Origin: Gemmobacter sp.
GTDB taxonomy: Bacteria; Pseudomonadota; Alphaproteobacteria; Rhodobacterales; Rhodobacteraceae
Assembly (NCBI GenBank): GCA_003509785.1
Contig: DOMY01000316.1
Coordinates: 1,701-15,152, forward strand
Length of the DNA: 13,452 nt
Direction of reading: 5' to 3'
Both the position numbers and the translations under genes were made by a program. The stretch's first letter is position 1; every line of letters begins with the position of its first letter. Under the pieces are notes generated by a model that did no database searches, was not told the origin of the DNA, and saw only the letters and a list, made by a program, of their open reading frames with translations. Of this stretch, positions 5,959 through 12,606 are shown piece by piece.

Positions 5959-7467
5959 TCAGGCGGAGAACCAGCCCCTGAACTGATCGCGCAGCAGGTT
6001 CTTCTGCACCTTGCCCATGGTATTGCGCGGCAGATCGGGCAGCACCACTGCCGCCTTGGGCTGCTTGAACCGCGCCAGCCGGTCGGCAATCGCGGCCAGC
6101 ACCGCCTCGGGCACCAGCTCCGCCCCCTTCTGCGGCACCAGCACGGCAAAGACCGCCTCGCCGAAATCCGGGTGCGGCAGACCGATGACCGCGCTTTCCA
6201 GCACGCCCGGCACTTCGTCCAGCAGCAGCTCCACCTCTTTGGGATAGACGTTGAACCCGCCCGAGATCACCAGATCCTTGGCCCGGCCCACGATGGTCAC
6301 ATAGCCATCCGTCCCCTGCCAGCCCAGATCGCCGGTGATGAACCAGCCATCCTCGCGCAGTTCCTCGCGGGTTTTCTCTGGCATCTGCCAGTAGCCCTTG
6401 AAGACATTCGGCCCCCGCACCTCGATCACGCCCACCTCGCCCCTCGGCCGTTCGGTGCCGTCCTGCATCACCCGCAGCTCCACCCCCGGCAGCGGCAGGC
6501 CCACGGTGCCCGCGCGCCGCTCGCCCTCATAGGGGTTGGAGGTGTTCATGTTGGTTTCGGTCATGCCATAGCGTTCCAGAATGCGATGGCCGGTGCGAGC
6601 TTCGAAACTGGTATGCGTTTCGGCCAGCAGCGGGGCAGAGCCGGAAATGAACAGCCGCATATGCCCCACCAGATCGCGGGTGAAGCGGGCATCGTCCAGC
6701 AGGCGGGTATAGAAGGTGGGCACGCCCATCATGCTGGTGGCCTGCGGCAGCAGGCGCAGCACGGTCTCCAGATCGAAACCGGGCAGGAAGATCATCCGCC
6801 CGCCGGTCAGCAGGCTGATGTTCGAGGCCACGAACAGCCCGTGGGTGTGGAAGATCGGCAGAGCGTGCAGCAGCACATCATCGGCAGTGAAGCGCCACAG
6901 ATCCACCAGCACCTGCGCATTGGACAAGAGGTTACCATGGGTCAGCATCGCGCCTTTCGACCGGCCGGTGGTGCCAGAGGTATAAAGGAAAGCCGCCAGA
7001 TCATCGGGGCCGCGATCCGCCGGGCTGATGACCTCGGGCTGGCCCGCCGCCGCATCGGACAGGCTACCCGATCCATCGGGGTTCAGCGTCAGAACCTGCG
7101 CGCCGTGGCGGGCGGCCACCGGCGCCAGTGCCGCCTGTTTCGCCCCGTCGCAGAGGAACAGCTTCGGCGTGGCATTGCCCAGAAAATATTCCACCTCATC
7201 CGCCGTATAGGCGGTGTTCAGTGGCAGGAAGATGGCCCCCAGCGCCACGGCAGCGCCATAGACCGCCAGCGCCTCGGGGCTTTTGGCGATCTGCACGGCG
7301 ATCCGGTCACCCACCCCCAGCCCCGCCGCGCGCAGGGCATGGGCCTGCCGCGCCACCAGCCGCAGAAAGGCATCACCCGACAGCGTGCCGCCATCCGGCA
7401 GGATCAGAAAATCCTCTGTCCGCCCGTGCAAAGGGGCAAACAGCGCATCGAACAGGGTATTGGGCAT
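5959..7467 (-). CDS. matB: Malonyl-CoA synthetase (malonate--CoA ligase)
   Basis: The 502-residue ANL-superfamily enzyme activates malonate with ATP and CoA to malonyl-CoA, through malonyl-AMP. Motifs are the phosphate loop YTSGTTGRSKG (162-172), the malonate-type segment LPIFHTHGLFVA (203-214), ERYGMTETNMNTSNPY (298-313), FITGDLG (376-382), the hinge region GRAKDLVISGGFN (394-406) and catalytic Lys K486 in RNTMGKVQKN (481-490). The HTHGLF and TETNMNTSNPY sequences are characteristic of MatB rather than general acyl-CoA ligases. The ATG start has GGAGGA (7473-7478) 5 nt upstream. The gene stands alone: no malonyl-CoA decarboxylase (matA), malonate transporter or GntR regulator is adjacent. 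A methylmalonate or related dicarboxylate substrate is also possible. Confidence 0.93.
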   Translation of the reverse strand: MPNTLFDALFAPLHGRTEDFLILPDGGTLSGDAFLRLVARQAHALRAAGLGVGDRIAVQIAKSPEALAVYGAAVALGAIFLPLNTAYTADEVEYFLGNATPKLFLCDGAKQAALAPVAARHGAQVLTLNPDGSGSLSDAAAGQPEVISPADRGPDDLAAFLYTSGTTGRSKGAMLTHGNLLSNAQVLVDLWRFTADDVLLHALPIFHTHGLFVASNISLLTGGRMIFLPGFDLETVLRLLPQATSMMGVPTFYTRLLDDARFTRDLVGHMRLFISGSAPLLAETHTSFEARTGHRILERYGMTETNMNTSNPYEGERRAGTVGLPLPGVELRVMQDGTERPRGEVGVIEVRGPNVFKGYWQMPEKTREELREDGWFITGDLGWQGTDGYVTIVGRAKDLVISGGFNVYPKEVELLLDEVPGVLESAVIGLPHPDFGEAVFAVLVPQKGAELVPEAVLAAIADRLARFKQPKAAVVLPDLPRNTMGKVQKNLLRDQFRGWFSA

Positions 7468-7492
7468 GGCAATCCTCCGCTTGCTGGGGCGG

Positions 7493-7522
7493 TTGATGCC
7501 ATGGCAGGCGGGCGGGCATCAA
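7493..7522. promoter_or_regulatory. Perfect 8-bp dyad upstream of matB, candidate operator
   Basis: TTGATGCC (7493-7500) and GGCATCAA (7515-7522) form a perfect inverted repeat with a 14-nt spacer. The half-site centres are 22 bp apart, about two helical turns, as expected for a dimeric regulator. It lies 25-55 bp upstream of the matB start codon and does not overlap any convincing gene. Malonate-use operons in rhizobia are controlled by a GntR-type regulator (MatR), but this site is not matched here to any published operator. Confidence 0.45.
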
Positions 7523-7674
7523 GCCTGCGGAAAGATATGGCGCAGAGTCAGTTTCATTTCAGGAAACAGGCTTTGCATGGCTTTGCGGTCTGCGTCCTGA
7601 TTTGCACCCGGCGCTGCCGCAATTCCGCCCCGATCCGGCCCCAGCCTGATCAGCATGAAACAAGGAGAACCCTG
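7523..7674. other. Intergenic region between matB and the small ORF
   Basis: The full gap from 7468 to 7674 (about 207 nt) is the longest without a gene. Besides the dyad, it holds a tandem GGCTTTGC (7569-7576 and 7579-7586, 10-bp period) and GTTTC/GAAAC arms (7551-7555, 7563-7567). Divergent promoters for matB and the small ORF are expected here, but no convincing -35/-10 pair was found. Confidence 0.4.
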
Positions 7675-7842
7675 ATGTCCTTCGTGACCCGGCTGATCGA
7701 CGCTCTGCGCAATGGCACCCGCTTTCCGGCCCAGCCGAAGGGTGATTTCTTCGACGCCCGCCTGCAACGGATGCAAAGCCGCAACGGCACGGCCTGCCGC
7801 GCGACGCCGTTCAGAAATTCGCGGCTACATTCGGCAGTCTGA
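7675..7842 (+). CDS. Small hypothetical protein (55 aa)
   Basis: The frame begins with ATG 7 nt after AAGGAGA (7662-7668 area) and encodes MSFVTRLIDALRNGTRFPAQ followed by KGDFFDARLQRMQSRNG, a basic, partly helical small protein with no signal peptide or membrane segment. Codons over the first 45 residues are GC-ending, like neighbouring genes. The last nine include AGA, AAT and CTA and lie over the 3' end of mipZ on the opposite strand (7811-7842), so the true ancestral end may have been shorter or lost. I do not recognise a family. The ribosome binding site and codon use argue for a real gene. Confidence 0.55.
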   Translation: MSFVTRLIDALRNGTRFPAQPKGDFFDARLQRMQSRNGTACRATPFRNSRLHSAV

Positions 7843-8620
7843 GTTCGGTTATCAGGTCGCGCACTTCCTGCCGGGCGGCGATGTTGGACAGGTTCAACTG
7901 ATCCACCCCGGTATCGCGCAGATCCAGCAGCGTCAGGCCGCGCGGAAACAGCTCGCGGAAGATCACCCGTTCGGTAAAGCCCGCCGCCACGCGAAAGCCG
8001 ATGCGGCGTGACAGATCTTCCAGCGCGGCGCCGACCTTCTTCTTGTTATGCATCTGTTGCGCGCCAAGGCGGTTGCGCAGCACGATCCAGTCGATGGGTT
8101 TCAGCCCGGCCTGCGCCCGCAGCTGCCGCGCGCCCCAGACCATTTCCGAATAGATCGACGGACCCTTGACCTTGTTGGTTTCCGGGTCGATCCGGGCCAG
8201 CAGATCGAAATCCACGAAACTGTCGTTCAGCGGCGTCACCAGCGTATCGGCCAGGCTATGCGCCACCTGGCTGAGCCTTGTGTGCGAGCCGGGGCAATCA
8301 ATCACGATGAAATCGCTGATCGGGTCCAGTTCGGCAATGGCCAGCGACAGCCGGTATTCCAGCGGGTTTTCGCCCGGTGGCACCTGGGCGGGATCGACCT
8401 CTGGAAGTTCCAGGTAATTGGGGCTGGGCAGGTTCACATTGCTGCGAGCCAGCCAGGCGCGGCGGTTTTCCACATAGCGGCCAAAGCTGCGCTGCCGCAG
8501 ATCCAGATCCAGCGCACCGACACGCCAGCCCATCCGCACCAGCGCGGTGCCAACATGCATACAGGTGGTCGATTTGCCCGAACCGCCCTTTTCGTTGCCG
8601 ACAACGATGATATGCGCCAT
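7811..8620 (-). CDS. mipZ: Division-plane positioning ATPase MipZ (ParA/MinD superfamily)
   Basis: In Caulobacter and relatives MipZ forms a bipolar gradient from ParB-bound origins and inhibits FtsZ assembly away from midcell. The 269-residue product has the deviant Walker A NEKGGSGKST (9-18, K11 and K16), LDLDLRQRS with D38/D40, ENRRAWL (51-57), Walker B VIDCPG (D108), and the MipZ-specific TPLNDSFVDFDLL (129-141), DWIVLRNRL (177-185) and FRELFPRGLTLLDL (221-234). These blocks separate it from chromosome-partition ParA. The ATG at 8620 was preferred over an upstream in-frame codon at 8656 because AGGGG lies 5 nt before it and similarity begins at MAHIIVVGNEKGG. parB and ftsZ are not in the window. 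It is tail-to-tail with a small plus-strand ORF (32-nt overlap). Confidence 0.93.
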   Translation of the reverse strand: MAHIIVVGNEKGGSGKSTTCMHVGTALVRMGWRVGALDLDLRQRSFGRYVENRRAWLARSNVNLPSPNYLELPEVDPAQVPPGENPLEYRLSLAIAELDPISDFIVIDCPGSHTRLSQVAHSLADTLVTPLNDSFVDFDLLARIDPETNKVKGPSIYSEMVWGARQLRAQAGLKPIDWIVLRNRLGAQQMHNKKKVGAALEDLSRRIGFRVAAGFTERVIFRELFPRGLTLLDLRDTGVDQLNLSNIAARQEVRDLITELRLPNVAANF

Positions 8621-8685
8621 GGCCGCCCCTGAATTTCCGGATCTTTCCGCCCGCACTTCTTAGTTGCGGCTGCAGCAGGAGGGAA

Positions 8686-8698
8686 GCGCGAAGCGCGC
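8686..8698 (-). terminator. Weak hairpin after the RTX gene
   Basis: GCGCG (8686-8690) and CGCGC (8694-8698) pair around an AAG loop, flanked by GGG/CCC that can extend the stem with a small internal loop. It lies 10-22 nt past the RTX stop on the minus strand. It has no T-run and is a marginal candidate. The mipZ promoter must also lie within 8621-8707 if mipZ is transcribed independently. Confidence 0.3.
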
Positions 8699-8707
8699 CC
8701 GGCGGGT

Positions 8708-9940
8708 TCAGAACAGAAAGTCATCCGCCGTCAGTGGCTGTTCCGACGCATGATGGATCGTCAGGCGCAGATCTTCGGCCAGAACGAGCTGGCTGACGCC
8801 GGGGCGCAGGCTGACAAGCGCATCGGCCAGAAGGGCAAAGCTGGTCAGGCCGCCAAAGGCTGTCAGGTCGATGCGGTCTTCGCCGACAGCGAAATCGCGG
8901 ATCACATCGGCACCGGCGCCCGGCACGAAGGCAAACTGATCGGCGCCAGCCCCACCCCACAGCGTATCATCCCCCGCGCCGCCGCGCAGGGTATCGACCC
9001 CGGCACCCCCGGCCAGCCAGTCATCACCGGCCCCGCCGCGCAGGCTGTCATCGCCCGCAAGGCCGCGAAGCCGGTCATTGCCGCCCTGCCCCGCAAGCAG
9101 ATCATCGCTGTCGGCATGGCCGGTGATGCGATCCGCCACCTGTGATCCGGTGACCGTGATCCGGTGCAGGCCGGGTGTATCATAGGACAGCTGCGCCAGA
9201 GACAGGGTGCCGCCCTCTGCCATGGAGATCTGCAACCGGGTCTCATAGCCGGTGACCGATGCGCTGCGGCTGATGCCCCCTGCACCGAACTGCCCGGCCT
9301 GCAGGGCCAGAGTGGCGCCGGCTTCGAAATCCAGCGCCTCGACGGAACGGATGGTCCAATGCCCGACATCCACGACCCCGGCGCCATATTGATCGGACCG
9401 GACCGAAATCTGATCCTTGCCCGCGCCGCCTGCCAGCGTCGACGCCAGATCCGCAACGGCAAATTCATCCTTGGTCAGCGTGAACAGCAGAAATACGTCG
9501 TCTCCGCCCTGGCCCAGAGCGGTATCACCGCCACCCCGGATCATGAACAGATCCCCCTGACCACCGCCCAGCATGTGGTTGGCGCCGCCGGTGTCATCAT
9601 AGGTGATGGCGTTTTCCGCCCAATAGCTGCCCAGCCCGCCATCCAGCAGGCTGCGGGCCGCGATCGGGCCGAACAGATCGGCGGTGAAAGCGGCGTGCAG
9701 CTCGCCGCGGGGGCCCTGCGTCTGGATCAGGGCCTGCGCAAGATCGGCATCCCAGCCGCTTCCCAGGCCGCCGTCACTGGCCAAAGCCAGCGCGAACATG
9801 TGCCCCGCCCCATCGTTTGCCAAAAGGCTGTCCGGGGTCTGCTGCACGGTCACTGCCGCTTCGGTCTGGCCAGTCAGCCCGAACAAGACCCGGATGTCGG
9901 CGGCGTCTCCGCTGCCGTTATGGAATGTGATCGTGGCCAT
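8708..9940 (-). CDS. RTX-type calcium-binding protein, probable type I secretion substrate
   Basis: The 410-residue product has a block of glycine-rich nonapeptides at about 284-333 (GQGGNDRLR, GLAGDDSLR, GGAGDDWLA, GGAGVDTLR, GGAGDDTLW, GGAGADQFA), which fold into a Ca2+-bound parallel beta-roll. The block is followed by VIRDFAVGEDRIDLTAFGG (346-364) and a C terminus ending ADDFLF, as in type I secretion substrates. A degenerate set lies at 125-150 (GGGQGDLFM, GGGDTALGQGGDDVFLLF). There is no Sec signal peptide. The N-terminal 120 residues are unrecognised; DGGLGS occurs twice there (56-61, 100-105). The ATG at 9940 with AGGGGGCAGGG upstream was chosen; an in-frame TTG at 9976 would lie only 9 nt after the preceding terminator. 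No type I ABC exporter gene is in the window and no enzymatic domain was seen. Confidence 0.88.
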   Translation of the reverse strand: MATITFHNGSGDAADIRVLFGLTGQTEAAVTVQQTPDSLLANDGAGHMFALALASDGGLGSGWDADLAQALIQTQGPRGELHAAFTADLFGPIAARSLLDGGLGSYWAENAITYDDTGGANHMLGGGQGDLFMIRGGGDTALGQGGDDVFLLFTLTKDEFAVADLASTLAGGAGKDQISVRSDQYGAGVVDVGHWTIRSVEALDFEAGATLALQAGQFGAGGISRSASVTGYETRLQISMAEGGTLSLAQLSYDTPGLHRITVTGSQVADRITGHADSDDLLAGQGGNDRLRGLAGDDSLRGGAGDDWLAGGAGVDTLRGGAGDDTLWGGAGADQFAFVPGAGADVIRDFAVGEDRIDLTAFGGLTSFALLADALVSLRPGVSQLVLAEDLRLTIHHASEQPLTADDFLF

Positions 9941-9984
9941 CTGCCCTGCCCCCTGTGTCTTGGGCGGAAGATGCAAATGGAAAA

Positions 9985-10005
9985 GGGCGCGCCAATGGCG
10001 CGCCC
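9985..10005 (-). terminator. Rho-independent terminator of the rimM-trmD-rplS-rpmE operon
   Basis: A perfect 9-bp stem GGGCGCGCC (9985-9993) / GGCGCGCCC (9997-10005) with a 3-nt loop lies 33 nt past the rpmE stop. On the minus strand it is followed by TTTTCCATTT, a good T-run. It ends the ribosomal operon and leaves only 44 nt before the RTX start codon. Confidence 0.88.
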
Positions 10006-10038
10006 GTGGTCATTCTGCCACAAAATCGACAGCTTGGA

Positions 10039-10260
10039 TCAGAAACCCAGACCGGCGTATTTGTTCTTGAACTTCGACACGCGGCCGCCGGTGTCCATCA
10101 GCTTGGCGGTCTGGCCGGTCCAGGCGGGGTGCGACAGCGGATCGATGTCGAGCGACATGGTGTCGTTTTCCTTGCCCCAGGTGGTGCGGGTCTGGAAAAT
10201 CGTGCCGTCGGTCATCTTCACGTTGATGAAGTGGTATTCGGGGTGGATGCCCTGTTTCAT
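10039..10260 (-). CDS. rpmE: 50S ribosomal protein L31
   Basis: The 73-residue protein starts MKQGIHPEYHFINVKMTDG and ends TGGRVSKFKNKYAGLGF. It matches the alphaproteobacterial L31 form (HPxY, STWGKE-like TTWGKEND, DPLSHPAWTG). It contains no cysteine, so it lacks the zinc-binding Cys set of E. coli L31 and should be zinc-independent. Despite this it is not the typical type B (YkgM) form. The ATG at 10260 has GAGGA 8 nt upstream and lies 11 nt after the rplS stop, indicating co-transcription with rplS. Confidence 0.96.
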   Translation of the reverse strand: MKQGIHPEYHFINVKMTDGTIFQTRTTWGKENDTMSLDIDPLSHPAWTGQTAKLMDTGGRVSKFKNKYAGLGF

Positions 10261-10271
10261 GGCGCCAGTCC

Positions 10272-10646
10272 TCACTCAGCTTTTGCTTTGTAGTTGGTGT
10301 CTTCGGCGATACGGGCCGATTTGCCGCGACGGTCGCGCAGGTAGTACAGCTTCGCACGACGCACACGGCCACGGCGCACCACTTCGATCGAATCGATGTT
10401 GGTGGAATAGAGCGGGAACACGCGTTCCACGCCTTCACCGAACGAGATCTTGCGCACGGTGAACGAGGCAGAAATGGTCGCGCCGCCCTTGCGGCCGATC
10501 ACAACGCCTTCATAGTTCTGCACGCGCGAACGCGACCCTTCGGTAACCTTGTAACCGACGCGGATGGTGTCGCCGGCCTTGAAATCCGGGATGGTCTTGC
10601 CGAGGGCGGCGATTTGCTCGGCCTCGAGTTGGGCGATCAGATTCAT
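10272..10646 (-). CDS. rplS: 50S ribosomal protein L19
   Basis: The 124-residue protein contributes to the 30S-50S interface. Diagnostic blocks are MNLIAQLEAEQI, FKAGDTIRVGYKVTEGSRSR (22-41), RVQNYEGVVIGRKGG (41-55), FTVRKISFGEGVERVFPLYS (62-81) and the basic RRGRVRRAKLYYLRDRRGKSAR (91-112). Length is normal. The ATG is preceded by AAGGA at a 6-nt spacing. It follows trmD after 49 nt containing a small stem TTGCGG (10666-10671) / CCGCAA (10677-10682) and precedes rpmE by 11 nt, in the widely conserved rimM-trmD-rplS order. Confidence 0.97.
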   Translation of the reverse strand: MNLIAQLEAEQIAALGKTIPDFKAGDTIRVGYKVTEGSRSRVQNYEGVVIGRKGGATISASFTVRKISFGEGVERVFPLYSTNIDSIEVVRRGRVRRAKLYYLRDRRGKSARIAEDTNYKAKAE

Positions 10647-10695
10647 CGCAGTTCCTTACTGTTGCTTGCGGTTGTTCCGCAAAGTTGGTGCCGCC

Positions 10696-11565
10696 TCAGA
10701 GCTCTTGGTCTTCACCCGGGTCCCTACCGTGTTTGGCACAGTAAGCCCGCCAGAGATCAGGTCTGCGTTCCTTCGTCAGCCTTTCGGCCATATCCTTCCG
10801 CCAGGCAGCAATCTTGCCATGATGGCCGGAAAGAAGCACTTCCGGTATCTGATGGCCCTGCCAGTCGGTTGGTCTGGTGTACTGTGGAAATTCAAGAAGT
10901 CCATCCGAGAAAGACTCTTCCTCGGTGGACACATGATTCCCAAGCACGCGCGGTATAAGCCGCACCGTTGCATCAATCAAGGCCTGGGCCGCGATCTCGC
11001 CCCCGGTCAGGACGAAATCGCCCAAGGATACCTCTTCGATGCCATAGGCGTCGATCACCCGCTGGTCCACGCCCTCGAAGCGGCCGCAGATCAGGGTCAG
11101 CCCATCGGCCTGCGCCCATTGCTGCGCGCGGGCCTGGGTGAAGGGCTTGCCGCGCGGCGACATAAACACCACGGGCCAGCGCTTGCGATCCGACGGGGTG
11201 CCGATGGCCGCCTGATCCAGCGCGCGGGCCATGATATCGGCGCGCAGCACCATGCCCGCCCCCCCACCAGAGGGATTGTCATCGACATTCTTGTGCCGCC
11301 CCTCGCCAAAGGGGCGCAGGTCGATGGGTTCCAGCGACCACAGCCCCATGTCCAGCGCCTTGCCGGTCAAGGACAGGCCCAGAGTGCCGGGAAACGCCTC
11401 GGGGAACAGGGTGATGATCTTGGCCACCCAGGCGCCCCGCACCCGCTGCGGCGCCATCAGGTCGCGCGGCTGCAGGCTGGCCGAGATGGACAGGCGGCCA
11501 TGGCTTTTGCCCCCGGCTTTTGGCGGCGGGCTTGCGGTTGCGGGCGGATCGGTTTCTTCGGTCAT
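10696..11565 (-). CDS. trmD: tRNA (guanosine(37)-N(1))-methyltransferase TrmD
   Basis: TrmD methylates G37 of tRNAs reading CNN codons, preventing +1 frameshifts; the enzyme is a SPOUT-fold dimer. In the 289-residue product the catalytic domain starts at about residue 46 (WVAKIITLFPEAFP). Known elements follow: RPFGEGRHKNVDDNPSGGGAGMV (84-106, containing the conserved D), LICGRFEGVDQRV (158-170), EVSLGDFVLTGGE (178-190) and FPQYTRP (226-232). The N terminus has about 45 extra residues compared with E. coli, including SHGRLSISASLQPRDLM (21-37). An internal ATG at 11457 (M37) would shorten this to 253 residues but has no ribosome binding site, whereas AAGG precedes 11565, so I keep the long form. 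Confidence 0.95.
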   Translation of the reverse strand: MTEETDPPATASPPPKAGGKSHGRLSISASLQPRDLMAPQRVRGAWVAKIITLFPEAFPGTLGLSLTGKALDMGLWSLEPIDLRPFGEGRHKNVDDNPSGGGAGMVLRADIMARALDQAAIGTPSDRKRWPVVFMSPRGKPFTQARAQQWAQADGLTLICGRFEGVDQRVIDAYGIEEVSLGDFVLTGGEIAAQALIDATVRLIPRVLGNHVSTEEESFSDGLLEFPQYTRPTDWQGHQIPEVLLSGHHGKIAAWRKDMAERLTKERRPDLWRAYCAKHGRDPGEDQEL

Positions 11566-11614
11566 GCCGCCTTGTAACGCGGGCGCAGGCGGACGGAAAG
11601 CCGCCCCGCGCAGA

Positions 11615-12523
11615 TCACGGCGCGGGGTCCAGCCCGTTCAGCGGTGCAAGCTGGCGGTTCAGCGCGATCAGATCGGCCAGCGCGGCGGCGGCACCGGGGC
11701 CTGCAGCGCTGCGCGCAGCCTCCAGCGCGCCGGCATTGGGGCAATCGCCCCAGGCATCGGCATCGGCGTTCAGCAGCAGGATGCAGCGCCGGGCCACCAG
11801 CGCCAGCAGCCGGTCATCGCCACTGGCCACCTGCAGCGCCCGCACCGGCGCCGCCCGGCCCCGGCAGGCCTCGGCACAGGGTTGCGAGGTGGCATGAAGC
11901 ACGAAGGCCGCGCACAAAGGCTGCGACATCGGGGCAGCCTGCACCCGCGCCAGCAGCGCATCATAAAGCGGCGCTGTCTGGATCTGGCCATCAAGGCGGG
12001 ACAGGCAAGCCTCCACCTCGGTCAGGGGGGCATCGGCGGGCAGCGCATCCAGCGCGGCGAACAGCTGTGCCGCCCCGACCCCCGCCCCACGCGGCCGGGC
12101 GGGGCCGGGCGCGGCAATGCCCAGCAGCGCCTCGTCCAGCAGCTGATCCATCGCCAGGCCACGTTCGGGATCAAACACCATCCGCGCCAAGGGCACCGCG
12201 ATGAACGAAAGCGCCAGCGGCATCCCCACACCGAACACGGGTTCAAACCCCGTGACATGGCCAAAGGCGCGACCAAAGACGAAACAGGCGCTGACCAGCA
12301 CCAGCTGCACCGCGGCGCGGCCCGCCAGCGCCAGCCAGGCCGGAAGGGCCAGCCAGGCGCGCGGATGTTCCGGCCAGTCCTGCGGGCGGATCACCACAAG
12401 CCACAGCAGAAAGATGGCCGCGAAAGCAGGCACTGCCGACCAGGAAAAGTCGGCCGCGCCAGCCAGCACCGGCCCAAGATAAAGCAAGATCGCTGCGCCC
12501 CGCAGCAAACCGATTCGCAACAT
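11615..12523 (-). CDS. Hypothetical multi-pass membrane protein in the rimM-trmD operon
   Basis: I do not recognise this 302-residue protein. The N-terminal part has about four hydrophobic segments (roughly 5-22, 31-46, 68-86 and 99-115), the second followed by IRPQDWPEHPRAWLALPAW. From 116 on it is a soluble, Ala-rich, probably helical domain with seven cysteines in the whole protein (80, 173, 204, 216, 220, 247, 261), including CAEAC (216-220). Start ATG is at 12523 with GGGGG (12528-12532) upstream; the 8-bp stem at 12535-12558 ends just before that site. It lies 49 nt before trmD and 83 nt after rimM on the same strand, so it is transcribed with ribosome-maturation genes. Nothing in the sequence links it to translation, and an inner-membrane location is inferred. 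Confidence 0.8.
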   Translation of the reverse strand: MLRIGLLRGAAILLYLGPVLAGAADFSWSAVPAFAAIFLLWLVVIRPQDWPEHPRAWLALPAWLALAGRAAVQLVLVSACFVFGRAFGHVTGFEPVFGVGMPLALSFIAVPLARMVFDPERGLAMDQLLDEALLGIAAPGPARPRGAGVGAAQLFAALDALPADAPLTEVEACLSRLDGQIQTAPLYDALLARVQAAPMSQPLCAAFVLHATSQPCAEACRGRAAPVRALQVASGDDRLLALVARRCILLLNADADAWGDCPNAGALEAARSAAGPGAAAALADLIALNRQLAPLNGLDPAP

Positions 12524-12534
12524 TTACGCCCCCG

Positions 12535-12558
12535 CCCGGCGCAGAACATCGCGCCGGG
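12535..12558 (-). promoter_or_regulatory. Hairpin next to the ribosome binding site of the membrane-protein gene
   Basis: CCCGGCGC (12535-12542) and GCGCCGGG (12551-12558) form a perfect 8-bp stem with an 8-nt loop in the rimM-membrane protein gap. In the minus-strand mRNA the stem ends 2 nt before the GGGGG ribosome binding site and 11 nt before the start codon. It has no T-run, so an mRNA processing or translation-control element is more likely than a terminator. Confidence 0.45.
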
Positions 12559-12606
12559 GCCGACAGACAGCATGACGCGGCTTTGGCCCTGCGTCCAGCG
12601 CCGCCG

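Noticed and set aside
7655..7675. A six-codon frame (MKQGEP) whose stop overlaps the ATG of the small ORF
   Set aside because: Too short to support as a leader peptide; it simply spans the ribosome binding site of the next ORF.
5743..7842. A 699-codon open frame on the plus strand opposite matB
   Set aside because: It is antisense to a clear matB gene, its translation is rich in His, Arg, Gln and Pro with no family similarity, and long antisense frames are expected at this GC content. Only its last 55 codons, after ATG 7675, look gene-like.
8945..9095. Short GC-rich repeats suggesting a CRISPR or tandem DNA repeat
   Set aside because: The period is 27 nt and in frame, explained by the RTX nonapeptide codons; there are no unique spacers between identical repeats.
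9164..10462. A 432-codon plus-strand frame across the RTX gene and rpmE
   Set aside because: It crosses a strong terminator and two supported minus-strand genes, and its composition is that of antisense sequence.
10666..10682. Stem TTGCGG/CCGCAA between trmD and rplS as a terminator
   Set aside because: Only 6 bp and without a T-run; rplS must be expressed from the operon, so at most a minor processing or attenuation element.
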